Shown: positions 43,690 to 55,692, counted from the first letter of the stretch. The stretch: 64,000 nucleotides of DNA from Sphingomonas kyeonggiensis (GCF_014196745.1 NZ_JACIEH010000003.1:620001-684000), one strand, 5' to 3'. The notes: generated from the sequence alone by a model not told the origin. Translations and numbers: made by a program.

Positions 43690-44592
43690 ATGGGACTCGC
43701 TGCCCGGCTACCCGCCGCGATCCTCGGCTTCACGCTGCTGGGCAGCGCGCAGCTGCCCGCCGTGCCGGGCGCGCCGGTGCCCGAGGCGATCGCCGCGCCG
43801 ATCCCGGCGGCGCCCAATGTCGCGGGCCCCTTCACCTTCCAGGGCCAGTTGATCCAGGGCGGCGCGGTGATCGGCACCGCGCCCAGGGGTACCAGCCTGC
43901 TGACGCTCGACGGGGAATCGGTGCCGGTAACCTCGGACCGTCGCTTCCTGATCGCCTTCGACCGCGACCATGGCCCGAGCGCGACCCTGGTCGCGACGCT
44001 GGGCGACGGTACCCAGCAACGCCAGCTGCTGGCGATCGCGCCGCGCGCCTGGGACATTTCGCGGCTCAACACCCTGCCCAAATATCCGGTGCCGCGCCCC
44101 GAGTTCGATCGCGTGCGCCCCGGCGAGCTCGCGCAGATCAATGCTGCGCGGAAGATGCAGACCGACGCGGCCGGCTGGCGGCAGATGCCGTTCTTCTGGC
44201 CGGTGGTCGGGCGCATCTCCACCCTGTTCGGCTCGCAGCGCATCTATCGCGGCGAGCCCGGATCCTATCATTCGGGGATCGACATCGCCCGGCCGACCGG
44301 CACCACGGTGCTGGCGCCTGCCGACGGCGTGGTGATCCTCGTCGCGCCCCGGCCCTTCACGCTGGAGGGCAATCTGCTGATGGTCGATCACGGCGCGGGG
44401 CTCAACAGCGCCTTCATGCACCTGTCGCGCATCGATGTGCGGGTGGGCGAGCATGTCCGGCGCGGCCAGCCGATCGGCGCGGTGGGCATGACCGGGCGGG
44501 CGACCGGGCCGCATTTACACTGGAGCCTGAAGTGGCGCGACGCGCGGATCGATCCGCTGCTCGTGGCGGGGGCAATGCCCGTTACAGATTGA
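43690..44592 (+). CDS. M23 family metallopeptidase (LytM domain)
   Basis: 300 aa from ATG at 43690, with a signal peptide (LPAAILGFTLLGSAQLPA). A beta-rich N-terminal part (30-170) precedes the LytM peptidase domain (~175-295). The zinc site is complete: His and Asp in YHSGIDIARP, and the late HLHW. FGSQRIYRGEPGSYHSG and HVRRGQPIGAVGMTGRATGPHLHWSL are diagnostic. It would cleave peptidoglycan cross-bridges, or act in division, in the periplasm. It is the last gene of the xseA unit. Confidence 0.92.
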   Translation: MGLAARLPAAILGFTLLGSAQLPAVPGAPVPEAIAAPIPAAPNVAGPFTFQGQLIQGGAVIGTAPRGTSLLTLDGESVPVTSDRRFLIAFDRDHGPSATLVATLGDGTQQRQLLAIAPRAWDISRLNTLPKYPVPRPEFDRVRPGELAQINAARKMQTDAAGWRQMPFFWPVVGRISTLFGSQRIYRGEPGSYHSGIDIARPTGTTVLAPADGVVILVAPRPFTLEGNLLMVDHGAGLNSAFMHLSRIDVRVGEHVRRGQPIGAVGMTGRATGPHLHWSLKWRDARIDPLLVAGAMPVTD

Positions 44593-44647
44593 GGCGCGAA
44601 TGTGTCGCGGTGCAACATAAAGAAACAGAAATTCGCATTATTGCGCA

Positions 44648-44666
44648 ACATTCATAGTGTGAATGT
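44648..44666. promoter_or_regulatory. Palindromic operator candidate upstream of the first TonB receptor
   Basis: ACATTCA and TGAATGT form a perfect 7-bp inverted repeat around TAGTG, about 195 bp before the receptor start. The surrounding sequence (44600-44730) is markedly AT-richer than its neighbours, as expected for a promoter region. Confidence 0.45.
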
Positions 44667-44860
44667 GGTATTTCGGATACAGTAGACTTGAAAGCGCGCG
44701 CAGCATGATCGTGCGCAGTTTACAGTAACAGGGTCTCAATTCACGATCCCGCCAAGCTTCCTCGTCCTGATACGTGAGTTGCACACGAATGGGCGGCGAA
44801 GCGGGCAGAGAACGCGGCGGAGTACGCAAGTACAACCGTCGGAACACAGAGGGATCCATC

Positions 44861-47800
44861 ATGAAGAACACGCAGATCAATCTGCGCGGCGGGACGGCGT
44901 TTACGGCGCTGGCCCTCGCGAGCGCATTTGTGGCGATGCCTGCGATGGCGCAGGACACCGGCGGCACCACTGCGGTGCCGGCGGCGACGGCGCAGGACGA
45001 ACCGCAGGGCCAGGAAATCATCGTCACCGGCTCGCGCATTCCGCAGCCGAACCTGACTTCCACCGCCCCGGTCACCGTCGTCAGCGCCGAGGACATCAAG
45101 CAGCAGGGCACGACCCGTGTCGAAGACATGCTCAACTCGCTGCCGTCGGTTTCGGCCAGCCAGGCGAGCTCGCTCTCGAACGGCGCGGACGGCACCGCGA
45201 CCGTCGACCTTCGCGGCCTGGGCACCAGCCGCACGCTGACCCTGGTCAATGGCCGTCGCCTGATGCCGGGCGACCCGAGCCCGACCAGCGGCTCCGCGGC
45301 TGACATCAACATCATCCCGGCGGCGATGGTGAAGCGCGTCGAAGTCCTGACCGGCGGCGCTTCGTCGACCTACGGTGCGGACGCCGTCGCCGGCGTCGTC
45401 AACTTCATCCTCGACACCGATTTCGAAGGCTTCCGGGTCGACGGCCAGTACAGCCTGTACCAGCACAACAACCGCAACACGGTCACGCCGAAGCTGCTCG
45501 ATGCGCGCACTGCCGCGGGGCAGTCGGGCTTCGACTATCCGAAGGGCAACATCTCCGACGGCGGTACCTTCGACGGCACGATCGCCTTCGGCACTGCGCT
45601 CGGTGATCGCGGCCACGCGATGGCCTATTTCGGCTACCGCAAGGTCAACGCCGTCACCCAGTCGCGTCGCGACTACAGCGCCTGCACCATCCAGAATGGC
45701 GGCAGCGGCTCGCTGCAGTGCGGCGGCTCGCTGACCTCGGGCAACGGCACCGCGATTCTGTTCGATCCGACGATCAACACCGCGTCGTCGACCGTCTACA
45801 CCTTCATGCCGAATGGCGGCTTCGAGAACACCACGACGCGCTTCAACTTCGCGCCGACCAATTATTTCCAGCGTCCGGACGAGCGCTTCACCGGCGGCGC
45901 CTTCGTCAACTACGATGTCAGCGACGCTTTCAAGCCCTATCTCGAATTCATGTTCATGGACGACCGCACTGTCGCCCAGATCGCCCCGTCGGGCGATTTC
46001 GGCAACACGCTGACCGTCAACTGCGACAACCCGCTGATGTCGGCCACTCAGCGCGCGAAGATCTGCGCCCCGGGCAACCTGATCAACGGCATGCTCGGCA
46101 ACTTCCCGCTCGCCGCGGCCGCGCCGTACAACCCGAACCCGGGCGCTGCGCCGCTGACCTATTTCGACCCGGTCACCGGCACCGCCTATAACCGTGCCTT
46201 CATGCAGCTCCTGCGCCGCAACACCGAAGGCGGCCCGCGTCAGGCGGACCTGCAGCACACCAATTTCCGCGGTGTGATCGGTGCGAAGGGTGATCTGTCC
46301 TCGGCATGGAGCTATGACGCTGCCTATCAATATGGCCGCGTCAACTATTCGCAGGTCTATTCGAACGAGTTCTCGGCTGCCCGCCTGGCGCGTGCGCTCG
46401 ACGTCGTCGACAATCCCAACCTGCCGGGCGTGAATCCGGTCTGCCGCTCGGTGCTCGACGGCAGCGACACGTCCTGCGTGCCCTACAATGTCTTTGGCGG
46501 CCCGGGCCAGGCCAGCGCGGCAGCGGTCGCCTATCTGAGCGCGACCGGCTTCCAGAAGGGCAACACCACCGAGCAGGTGGCGAACGTCTCGTTCACCGGC
46601 GATCTCGGCGAATATGGCGTGAAGTTCCCCTGGGCGGCCGATGGCATCGGCGTGAACGTCGGTGCGGAATGGCGCCGTTCGTCGCTCGACCTGCAGACCG
46701 ACAGCGCCTTCCAGGCCGGCGATCTGACCGGTCAGGGCGGCGCGACGCTGCCGATCTCGGGCAATTTCCGCGTCTTCGAGTTCTTCGGCGAAGCCCAGGT
46801 GCCGATCGTGCAGAACGGCTTCATCGACTCGCTGTCGCTGAACGCGGGCTATCGCCGTTCGTCGTACAAGACGAGCGGTGGCAACAAGTTCGACACTGAT
46901 ACCTACAAGATCGGCATCGACTTCGCGCCGGTGTCGGACATCCGCTTCCGCGCCACCTATAACCGCGCGGTGCGTGCACCGAACCTGCAGGAACTGTTCT
47001 CGTCCCCGACGGTCGGCCTCAACGGATCGGTCGATCCGTGCGCCGATATCGGCCCGATCGCCGCAACCAACTATGGCTGCCGCGCGCAGGGCATCAATGT
47101 GGGCCAGGGCATCACCGGCAACCCGGCGGGCCAGTATAACGGCCTGATCGGCGGCAATAAGAACCTCGATCCGGAAATCGCGACGACCAAGACGCTCGGC
47201 CTGGTGTTCCAGCCCAGCTTCATCCCGAAGCTGGCCATCACCGTCGACTATTTCGACATCAAGGTGAAGAACGCGATCCGTTCGTTCGGCCAGGACGCGA
47301 TCCTGCAGGACTGCGTCGGCAAGGCGACCGCCTCGTTCACGCCGGCCTCGTGCTCGCTGGTCCACCGCGACGCAGCGGGCTCGCTGTGGCTGACCCCGGG
47401 TGGCTATGTCAGCGATCTGCCGAACAATGTCGGCACGCTGCAGACCAAGGGCATCGAAGTGGGCGCGAGCTACTCGATCGGCCTCGGTTCGCTCGGCAAG
47501 CTCTCGCTGAACATGCAGGGCACCTATCTCGACAGCTACAAGATCAACAACGGGCTGAGCGAGACCTATGACTGCGCGGGCTATTACGGCTCGACCTGCA
47601 GCATCGGCGGTACCACCGACGCGGGCGCGCCGCTGCCGAAGTGGCGGCACAAGCTGCGTGCCAGCTGGCAGGCCAATGAGAGCATCGGCCTGTCGGCGCA
47701 GTGGCGCTATGTCGGGGCGATCCAGTCGCAGGCCCGCAGCAGCGATGCGGCGCTCAACGCGCCCTTCGTGTTCAACCCGGGCTCGCGCCTGAAGCCGTTC

Positions 47801-48025
47801 AACTACATCGACCTGACCGGCACCTTCAATGTCGGCAAGGCCTATACGTTCCGACTGGGCGTCAACAACCTGTTCGACCTGGAGCCGCCGCTGGTGACCT
47901 CGGGCAACGCCGGCCGCGCCGGTTCGAACCAGTGCCCGACCGGTCCGTGCAACGGCAACACCTACCCCGCGACCTATGATGCGCTCGGCCGCTATCTGTT
48001 CGTGGGTGCAACGCTCAACTTCTGA
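44861..48025 (+). CDS. TonB-dependent receptor
   Basis: 1054 aa from ATG at 44861 behind ACAGAGGGA. A signal peptide ends at AMA (about residue 30). The plug domain (~50-200) contains PQPNLTSTAPVTVVSAEDIKQQGTTRVEDMLNSLPSVS and GADGTATVDLRGLGTSRTLTLVNGRRLMP. Then comes a 22-strand beta-barrel ending YDALGRYLFVGATLNF, with terminal aromatic residue. It is an outer membrane, energy-driven importer of large or scarce substrates. The large size is typical of sphingomonad and Caulobacter receptors for oligosaccharides or peptides, but the ligand is unknown. A TPR-sulfotransferase follows 85 bp downstream. Confidence 0.94.
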   Translation: MKNTQINLRGGTAFTALALASAFVAMPAMAQDTGGTTAVPAATAQDEPQGQEIIVTGSRIPQPNLTSTAPVTVVSAEDIKQQGTTRVEDMLNSLPSVSASQASSLSNGADGTATVDLRGLGTSRTLTLVNGRRLMPGDPSPTSGSAADINIIPAAMVKRVEVLTGGASSTYGADAVAGVVNFILDTDFEGFRVDGQYSLYQHNNRNTVTPKLLDARTAAGQSGFDYPKGNISDGGTFDGTIAFGTALGDRGHAMAYFGYRKVNAVTQSRRDYSACTIQNGGSGSLQCGGSLTSGNGTAILFDPTINTASSTVYTFMPNGGFENTTTRFNFAPTNYFQRPDERFTGGAFVNYDVSDAFKPYLEFMFMDDRTVAQIAPSGDFGNTLTVNCDNPLMSATQRAKICAPGNLINGMLGNFPLAAAAPYNPNPGAAPLTYFDPVTGTAYNRAFMQLLRRNTEGGPRQADLQHTNFRGVIGAKGDLSSAWSYDAAYQYGRVNYSQVYSNEFSAARLARALDVVDNPNLPGVNPVCRSVLDGSDTSCVPYNVFGGPGQASAAAVAYLSATGFQKGNTTEQVANVSFTGDLGEYGVKFPWAADGIGVNVGAEWRRSSLDLQTDSAFQAGDLTGQGGATLPISGNFRVFEFFGEAQVPIVQNGFIDSLSLNAGYRRSSYKTSGGNKFDTDTYKIGIDFAPVSDIRFRATYNRAVRAPNLQELFSSPTVGLNGSVDPCADIGPIAATNYGCRAQGINVGQGITGNPAGQYNGLIGGNKNLDPEIATTKTLGLVFQPSFIPKLAITVDYFDIKVKNAIRSFGQDAILQDCVGKATASFTPASCSLVHRDAAGSLWLTPGGYVSDLPNNVGTLQTKGIEVGASYSIGLGSLGKLSLNMQGTYLDSYKINNGLSETYDCAGYYGSTCSIGGTTDAGAPLPKWRHKLRASWQANESIGLSAQWRYVGAIQSQARSSDAALNAPFVFNPGSRLKPFNYIDLTGTFNVGKAYTFRLGVNNLFDLEPPLVTSGNAGRAGSNQCPTGPCNGNTYPATYDALGRYLFVGATLNF

Positions 48026-48049
48026 TCCTTCCCGGATCGAAGTGACGAG

Positions 48050-48076
48050 GGGGCGGTCGGCACTGCCGGCCGCCCC
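48050..48076 (+). terminator. Stem-loop behind the first TonB receptor
   Basis: GGGGCGGTCGGC and GCCGGCCGCCCC pair over 12 bp with an ACT loop. Only a weak T-run (TACTTGT) follows, so partial read-through into the sulfotransferase gene is possible. Confidence 0.6.
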
Positions 48077-48110
48077 TACTTGTATCCGGCGTATCTGACG
48101 GACCATAATC

Positions 48111-50126
48111 ATGGCGATGAACCAGGCTTCCACCGCGGCTCGCACGAGCCGGGAGATTCTCGCCGCCGCGATGCCGCGCGCGCAGGCCGGCGACTTTGCC
48201 GGCGCCCAGGCGATCGTCGAGGCCGGGCTGGGCCAGGCCGACGATCCCGCGCCGCTCCACGCTTTCATCGGCATGCTCTGCGCCCGCCGCGGCGCGCTCG
48301 CCGATGCGGCGACACATCTCGACCAGGCGCTTCGCCTGCGCCCCGACGACGTCACCATCGCCTGCAACCGCATCGCCGTGGCGATCGACCTCAAGGACCA
48401 CGAGGGCGCGCTCGAAGTGGCGACCCTGGCGCGCGCCCAGGCCGATCCCAGCCTGCGGATCGCCCGCTACCGCGCCTTCGTCGCGCAGGAGCTCGGCCGG
48501 TTCGACGAGGCTGCCGAGACCTATGACTTCGTACTCGCCCGCGCGCCCGACGATTTCGAAAGCTGGAACAATCTGGGCAATGCCCGTTCCGCGCTCGGCG
48601 ATTTCGACGGGGCGATCGCCGCGCTCGAACGGGCGGTTGCGCTCGACCGGCGAGCGGCGCCGACGCGCCTCAATCATGCCCTGACCCTGCGCTCTGCCGG
48701 CCGTGCCGAAGCTGCCGAGGCGGCGCTGCGTGACGCGGCGCGCGACTTTCCCGCGGATGCCCGCCCGCTCCACGAACTCTATGTGCTGCTCAAGGAACTG
48801 GGCCGCCACGCCGAGGCGCTGGAGACGCTCGAGGCCGCCGCCGCGCGTGACGGCGACGACATGGTCGTGCAGCTCAAGCTCGCCATCGAATATGGCCTGG
48901 TGATGGATGCCGACAAGGCGGAGGTCGCCTATCGCCGTGTGCTGGCGGGGCGCCCGCAAGAGCATCTCGCCTATCTGGGCCTGGCGATCCATTACGAGCA
49001 TGCCAATCGCGAGGACGAGCTGGCGCCGCTGGTCGAACTGGCGGCGGCCAACGCGATCGATGGCGGCACGCTGAACTTCCTGTCGGCGCTCGAGCATCGC
49101 CGCGCCAAGCGCTTCGAGGCGGCGCTGGCCTGCCTCGACCAGGTGCCGGAGGACATCGAGCCCGAGCGCACCGCGCATCTGCGCGCGACCTTGCTCGATC
49201 GCCTCGGGCGCAGCGACGCGGCCTTTGAATGGATCGAGGAAGCCGGCCGGCGCCATGCCGCCCATGCGTCCGACCCGCTCGGCCGTGCCGCCGAACTCCG
49301 CGCGGAGGTGCGCGGCGAGATCGGGCGGATGACGCCCGAATGGGCGCGGAGCTGGACCCCGGACGCCGCGCCGGCCGCCGCCACGCCGGTATTCCTGCTC
49401 GGCTTTCCGCGTTCGGGCACGACGCTGCTCGACACGATATTGATGGGACACCCTCAGACGGTGGTGCTCGAGGAGAAGCCGACGCTGCTGGTGATCGACC
49501 AGGAGATCGGCGGCTTCGATGCGCTCGCCGGCATGGATGCCGATGCGATCGAAGCCGCCCGCGCGCGCTATTTCGAGGAAGTCGCGCGGCACGTCGATCT
49601 CGCCCCTGGCCAGATGCTGGTCGATAAGTCGCCGCTCTATCTCTACAAGCTGCCGCTGATCCGCCGCCTGTTTCCGGAAGCGCGCATCATCCTGTCGCTG
49701 CGCCATCCGTGCGACGTGCTGCTCAGCTGCCTGATGAGCAATTTCCGCCTGAACCGGGCGATGTCGAACTTCCTGCGGCCCGAGGATGCGGCCGAGCTCT
49801 ACGATCTGAGCTTCCGGCACTGGGAAGCGGCGCAGGCGCTGTTCGGCATGCCGGCGCACCGGATCGTCTACGAGCAGCTCGTCGCCGATGTCGAAGCCGA
49901 GGTGCGGCCGCTGTTCGACTGGCTGGGTCTCGACTGGACGCCGGAGGCGCTCGATCACACCCGCACCGCGCGCTCGCGCGGGCTGATCACCACCGCCAGC
50001 TATTCGCAGGTCACCGAGCCGATCTACACCCGCTCGGCCGGGCGCTGGCAGGCCTATCGCGAGCATCTTCGCCCGGTGCTGCCGATCCTGGAGCCGTGGG
50101 TGGAACGCTTCGGCTATTCACTGTAG
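48111..50126 (+). CDS. TPR-repeat sulfotransferase family protein
   Basis: 671 aa (MAMNQ; an ATG two codons in is also possible). Residues ~1-415 are TPR repeats, for example FESWNNLGNARSALGDFDGAIAALERAVALDRRAAPTRLNHALTL. The C-terminal sulfotransferase domain begins with PVFLLGFPRSGTTLLDTILMGHP (about 425-447), whose GFPRSGTT matches the PAPS 5'-phosphosulfate loop; LVDKSPLYLYKLPLIRRLFPEARIILSLRHPCDVLLS supplies the 3'-phosphate part. It would transfer sulfate from PAPS to a protein or glycan. No signal peptide is seen. Its place behind a TonB receptor suggests a shared pathway. Confidence 0.9.
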   Translation: MAMNQASTAARTSREILAAAMPRAQAGDFAGAQAIVEAGLGQADDPAPLHAFIGMLCARRGALADAATHLDQALRLRPDDVTIACNRIAVAIDLKDHEGALEVATLARAQADPSLRIARYRAFVAQELGRFDEAAETYDFVLARAPDDFESWNNLGNARSALGDFDGAIAALERAVALDRRAAPTRLNHALTLRSAGRAEAAEAALRDAARDFPADARPLHELYVLLKELGRHAEALETLEAAAARDGDDMVVQLKLAIEYGLVMDADKAEVAYRRVLAGRPQEHLAYLGLAIHYEHANREDELAPLVELAAANAIDGGTLNFLSALEHRRAKRFEAALACLDQVPEDIEPERTAHLRATLLDRLGRSDAAFEWIEEAGRRHAAHASDPLGRAAELRAEVRGEIGRMTPEWARSWTPDAAPAAATPVFLLGFPRSGTTLLDTILMGHPQTVVLEEKPTLLVIDQEIGGFDALAGMDADAIEAARARYFEEVARHVDLAPGQMLVDKSPLYLYKLPLIRRLFPEARIILSLRHPCDVLLSCLMSNFRLNRAMSNFLRPEDAAELYDLSFRHWEAAQALFGMPAHRIVYEQLVADVEAEVRPLFDWLGLDWTPEALDHTRTARSRGLITTASYSQVTEPIYTRSAGRWQAYREHLRPVLPILEPWVERFGYSL

Positions 50127-50186
50127 TATTCGACTGGTACACGTTCGCACTATCTTGCGTTCGCAGACTTGTAAGGAGTGGTTGCA

Positions 50187-50450
50187 ATGATCCGATCTGC
50201 CCTGGTCGCCTGCACGGTCGCAGTCGCCCTGTCTGGTTTCACGCCGGTCTCGGCGCAGGAAAAGCCCAAGAAGAACGGCACGCCCGATCCGAACGAAGTC
50301 ATCTGCCGCAAGGAAGCGGTGCTGGGCAGCCGGCTGCAGACCATGAAGACCTGCATGACGCGCGCGCAATGGGCCGAGCAGCGGCAGCTCGACCGGCAGA
50401 ATATCGAGCGCGCCCAGGTTGGCAGCTGCCAGCGGCAGGGCGGCTGCTGA
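50187..50450 (+). CDS. Small secreted protein with CMTRAQWAEQ motif
   Basis: 87 aa from ATG at 50187 behind AAGGAG. A signal peptide (~1-23, VSAQ) precedes a short mature protein. Its core VICRKEAVLGSRLQTMKTCMTRAQWAEQRQLDRQNIERAQ has two cysteines that can pair, and ends QVGSCQRQGGC with two more. This pattern is one I associate with a sphingomonad family of unknown function. It is a separate transcript 61 bp after the sulfotransferase, and it ends at a terminator shared with clpB. Confidence 0.78.
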   Translation: MIRSALVACTVAVALSGFTPVSAQEKPKKNGTPDPNEVICRKEAVLGSRLQTMKTCMTRAQWAEQRQLDRQNIERAQVGSCQRQGGC

Positions 50451-50467
50451 TTCCCGAACGCGCGTGA

Positions 50468-50497
50468 CGAAGGGGTAGCCGGGCGGCCACCCCTTCG
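50468..50497. terminator. Bidirectional terminator between the small secreted protein and clpB
   Basis: CGAAGGGGT and ACCCCTTCG form a 9-bp stem around a GC-rich loop, placed exactly in the 52-bp convergent gap. T-tracts are missing on both sides. Confidence 0.6.
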
Positions 50498-50502
50498 CGC
50501 CG

Positions 50503-53082
<2,580 letters not shown>

Positions 53083-53111
53083 GCTCGTCCCTGTTGGTTC
53101 CTTGCCCCGCC

Positions 53112-53139
53112 AGATAGTGTTGCAAAGATGCAACACAAG
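53112..53139 (-). promoter_or_regulatory. RpoH-like promoter and dyad of clpB
   Basis: On the minus strand CTTGTG and CTATCT are 16 bp apart, close to the alphaproteobacterial heat-shock pattern (CTTGAA, then CYTATNT). Overlapping it is the perfect dyad GTGTTGCA-AAGA-TGCAACAC (53117-53136, plus strand). The -10 lies 30 bp before the clpB start. Confidence 0.55.
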
Positions 53140-53347
53140 GGGTGCCTCCTACGCTTGTCGTAACATGTAGTGGCACAGCGGCCGGCGCCAAGCCACGGCA
53201 GGCATTGGGCTTTGTTGCCTGTCCGAAACCTGTAACTGCGCAGACGCGCAAATGACATGCGAACTACCCGATGTTGCAACGCAGCATCCGTAGCGGCCGC
53301 GCAGCGGGGCATTGGGGCCTCGCCAATATCTTTTCAGGGAAATACGC

Positions 53348-55654
53348 ATGCGCAAGGCTGCAATCTGGCTGCTCGCCGGAACTTCGATTCTGATTTCCGG
53401 GACGGCAATGGCGCAGGAGATCCAGCCGGTGGCGCCGGCCTCGGCCGCGGACGAAGGCGGTGAAGAGGGCCAGATCGTCGTGATCGGCCGCGGCGAGACC
53501 CGCCAGGTCCAGCAGATCTCGGCCAGCGACATCGCCGAGCTCGCCGCGGGCACCAGCCCCTTGAAGGCAATCGAGAAGCTGCCCAGCGTCAACTTCCAGT
53601 CGGCCGATCCGTTTGGCGCCTATGAATGGGCGCAGCGCGTCTCGATCCGCGGGTTCAACCAGAACCAGCTCGGCTTCACGCTTGATGGCATCCCGCTCGG
53701 CGACGCCAGCTATGGCAACGTCAACGGCCTGCACATCAGCCGCGCGATCACCAGCGAGAATGTCGGCGAAGTGCGCGTGGCGCAGGGCGCCGGCTCGATC
53801 GGCACCCAGGCGACCAACAATCTCGGCGGCACGATCGAGTTCTTCTCGCGCGATCCTTCGGACCAGTTCGGCGTCCATGCCGAGGGCACTTATGGCAGCG
53901 AGAACACCGTGCGCCTGTTCGGCCGCATCGAGAGCGGCGACATCGGCGGCGGGGTGAAGGCCTATGCCTCCTATGTCTATTCGGACATGGACAAGTGGAA
54001 GGGTTGGGGCTCGCAGCGCACCAACCAGGCCAATGGCAAGATCGTCGCCCCGGTGGCCGACGACGTCCGCCTGGTCGGCACGATCAGCTATTCCGATCGC
54101 CGCGAGAACGACTATCAGGATCTGTCGCTCGGCATGATCAAGCGTCTCGGCTACAACTGGGACAATATCTCGAACGACTATGCCCTGGCGGTCCGCATCG
54201 CCGACATCGCCAATAATCGCGGCGATACCGGTGCTCCGGTGTCGAACGCGGCAGCCGGCACCGCCTATCCGGCGCCGATCACCTCGGTCGACGATGCCTA
54301 TTTCAACGCCGCGGGCCTCCGCCGCGACTGGCTGGGTTCGTTCGGCGTCGAGGGCGAGAGCGCCGGGCTGAACTTCGCGCTCAAGGGCTATTACCACAAC
54401 AATCACGGCCAGGGCCTGTGGTACACGCCGTACGTGCCGAGCCCGGGCGCCGGCGCCTCGCCGATCTCGATCCGCACCACCGAGTACGACATGGACCGCA
54501 AGGGCGTGTTCGGTCACACCGGCGGCCAGTTCGGCGAGCACAACGACGTCACCGTCGGCTTCTGGTACGAGCGCAACGACTTCCAGCAGGCCCGCCGCTT
54601 CTACGCCCTGTCGAGCCGCACCCAGGTGACGCGCGACAGCCAGGACTTCCAGTCGAACCCTTTCGCGACCCAGTGGGACTTCGACTATTCGACCGACACG
54701 TTCCAGTATTACGTCCAGGACAAGCTGACCTTCGGCGACCTGACGCTGAACCTCGGCTGGAAGGGCTTCAAGGTGAAGGACAAGGCCAGCCCGAACGTCT
54801 CGGGCGGCCTTGCCTCGGGTCAGATCGACGTGACCGACTGGTTCCAGCCGACCGCCGGCTTCAACTACAAGATCGGCGGCGGTGCCGAACTGTTCGGCGG
54901 GTTCAGCCAGGTGACGCGCGCCTTCGTCGCCTCGGCCACCACCGGTCCGTTCGCTACCACCCAGGCCGGCTTCAACGCGCTGCTCTCGGGCTCGACCAAG
55001 CTCAAGCCCGAACAGTCGGACACCTATGAGCTGGGCGGCCGCTTCCGCTCGGGGCCGTTCACCGGTTCGCTTGCCGGCTATTATGTCAACTTCCGTAACC
55101 GCCTGCTCGGCGTCACCACCGGCGCCGGCATCGTCGGCAATCCGGTGACGCTGCAGAATGTCGGCGGCGTCCGCTCGCTCGGCATCGAGGCGACCGGTGA
55201 CCTCAAGCTCGGCAGCGGCTTCGGCGCCTTCGTGTCGTACAGCTACAATGACTCGACCTATCGCGACGACGTTCGCAACGCCGCCGGCACGCTGCTCGCC
55301 GCGACCAAGGGGAAGACCGTGGTCGATGCGCCCAAGCACCTGCTCAAGGGCGAGCTGACCTATGACCTGGGCGGCTTCAACGCCCGTATCGGCGCCAATT
55401 ATATGAGCAAGCGCTACTTCACCTACACCAACGACCAGTCGGTCGGCGGCCGGGTGCTGGTCGATGCCACGCTCGGCTACAAGTTCGACCTGGGCGGCCA
55501 CGACCTGGAGATCCAGGCCAATGCGACCAACCTGTTCGACAAGAAGTACGTCTCGACGATCGGCACGAACGGCTTCGGCAATTCGGGCGACAACATGACG
55601 CTGATGGTCGGCGCGCCGCAGCAGTTCTTCGTCACGCTGAAGGCCGGCTTCTGA
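53348..55654 (+). CDS. TonB-dependent receptor
   Basis: 768 aa from ATG at 53348 after CAGGGA. The signal peptide ends at AMAQ (~22). The plug (~45-170) includes EGQIVVIGRGETRQVQQISASDIAELAAGTSPLKAIEKLPSVNFQ and VSIRGFNQNQLGFTLDGIPLGDASYG. The barrel ends APQQFFVTLKAGF. ATGDLKLGSGFGAFVSYSYND and the later NATNLFDKKYVSTIG are typical TonB-box strands. The ligand is unknown; the flanking secreted peptidases hint at peptides. It is shorter than the receptor at 44861 and only distantly related. Confidence 0.93.
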   Translation: MRKAAIWLLAGTSILISGTAMAQEIQPVAPASAADEGGEEGQIVVIGRGETRQVQQISASDIAELAAGTSPLKAIEKLPSVNFQSADPFGAYEWAQRVSIRGFNQNQLGFTLDGIPLGDASYGNVNGLHISRAITSENVGEVRVAQGAGSIGTQATNNLGGTIEFFSRDPSDQFGVHAEGTYGSENTVRLFGRIESGDIGGGVKAYASYVYSDMDKWKGWGSQRTNQANGKIVAPVADDVRLVGTISYSDRRENDYQDLSLGMIKRLGYNWDNISNDYALAVRIADIANNRGDTGAPVSNAAAGTAYPAPITSVDDAYFNAAGLRRDWLGSFGVEGESAGLNFALKGYYHNNHGQGLWYTPYVPSPGAGASPISIRTTEYDMDRKGVFGHTGGQFGEHNDVTVGFWYERNDFQQARRFYALSSRTQVTRDSQDFQSNPFATQWDFDYSTDTFQYYVQDKLTFGDLTLNLGWKGFKVKDKASPNVSGGLASGQIDVTDWFQPTAGFNYKIGGGAELFGGFSQVTRAFVASATTGPFATTQAGFNALLSGSTKLKPEQSDTYELGGRFRSGPFTGSLAGYYVNFRNRLLGVTTGAGIVGNPVTLQNVGGVRSLGIEATGDLKLGSGFGAFVSYSYNDSTYRDDVRNAAGTLLAATKGKTVVDAPKHLLKGELTYDLGGFNARIGANYMSKRYFTYTNDQSVGGRVLVDATLGYKFDLGGHDLEIQANATNLFDKKYVSTIGTNGFGNSGDNMTLMVGAPQQFFVTLKAGF

Positions 55655-55692
55655 CGGGCTTCTCTCTCCCGGGCAGCAATGGGAGGGAAGGG

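Noticed and set aside
44741-48394. 1217-aa minus-strand frame antisense to the first TonB receptor
   Set aside because: Composition (Arg/Asp/Val/His) is that of an antisense shadow and no motif is present, while the plus strand encodes a full receptor.
53140-53347. Cobalamin riboswitch upstream of the second TonB receptor
   Set aside because: No GCCACTG-type B12 box or matching fold was seen.
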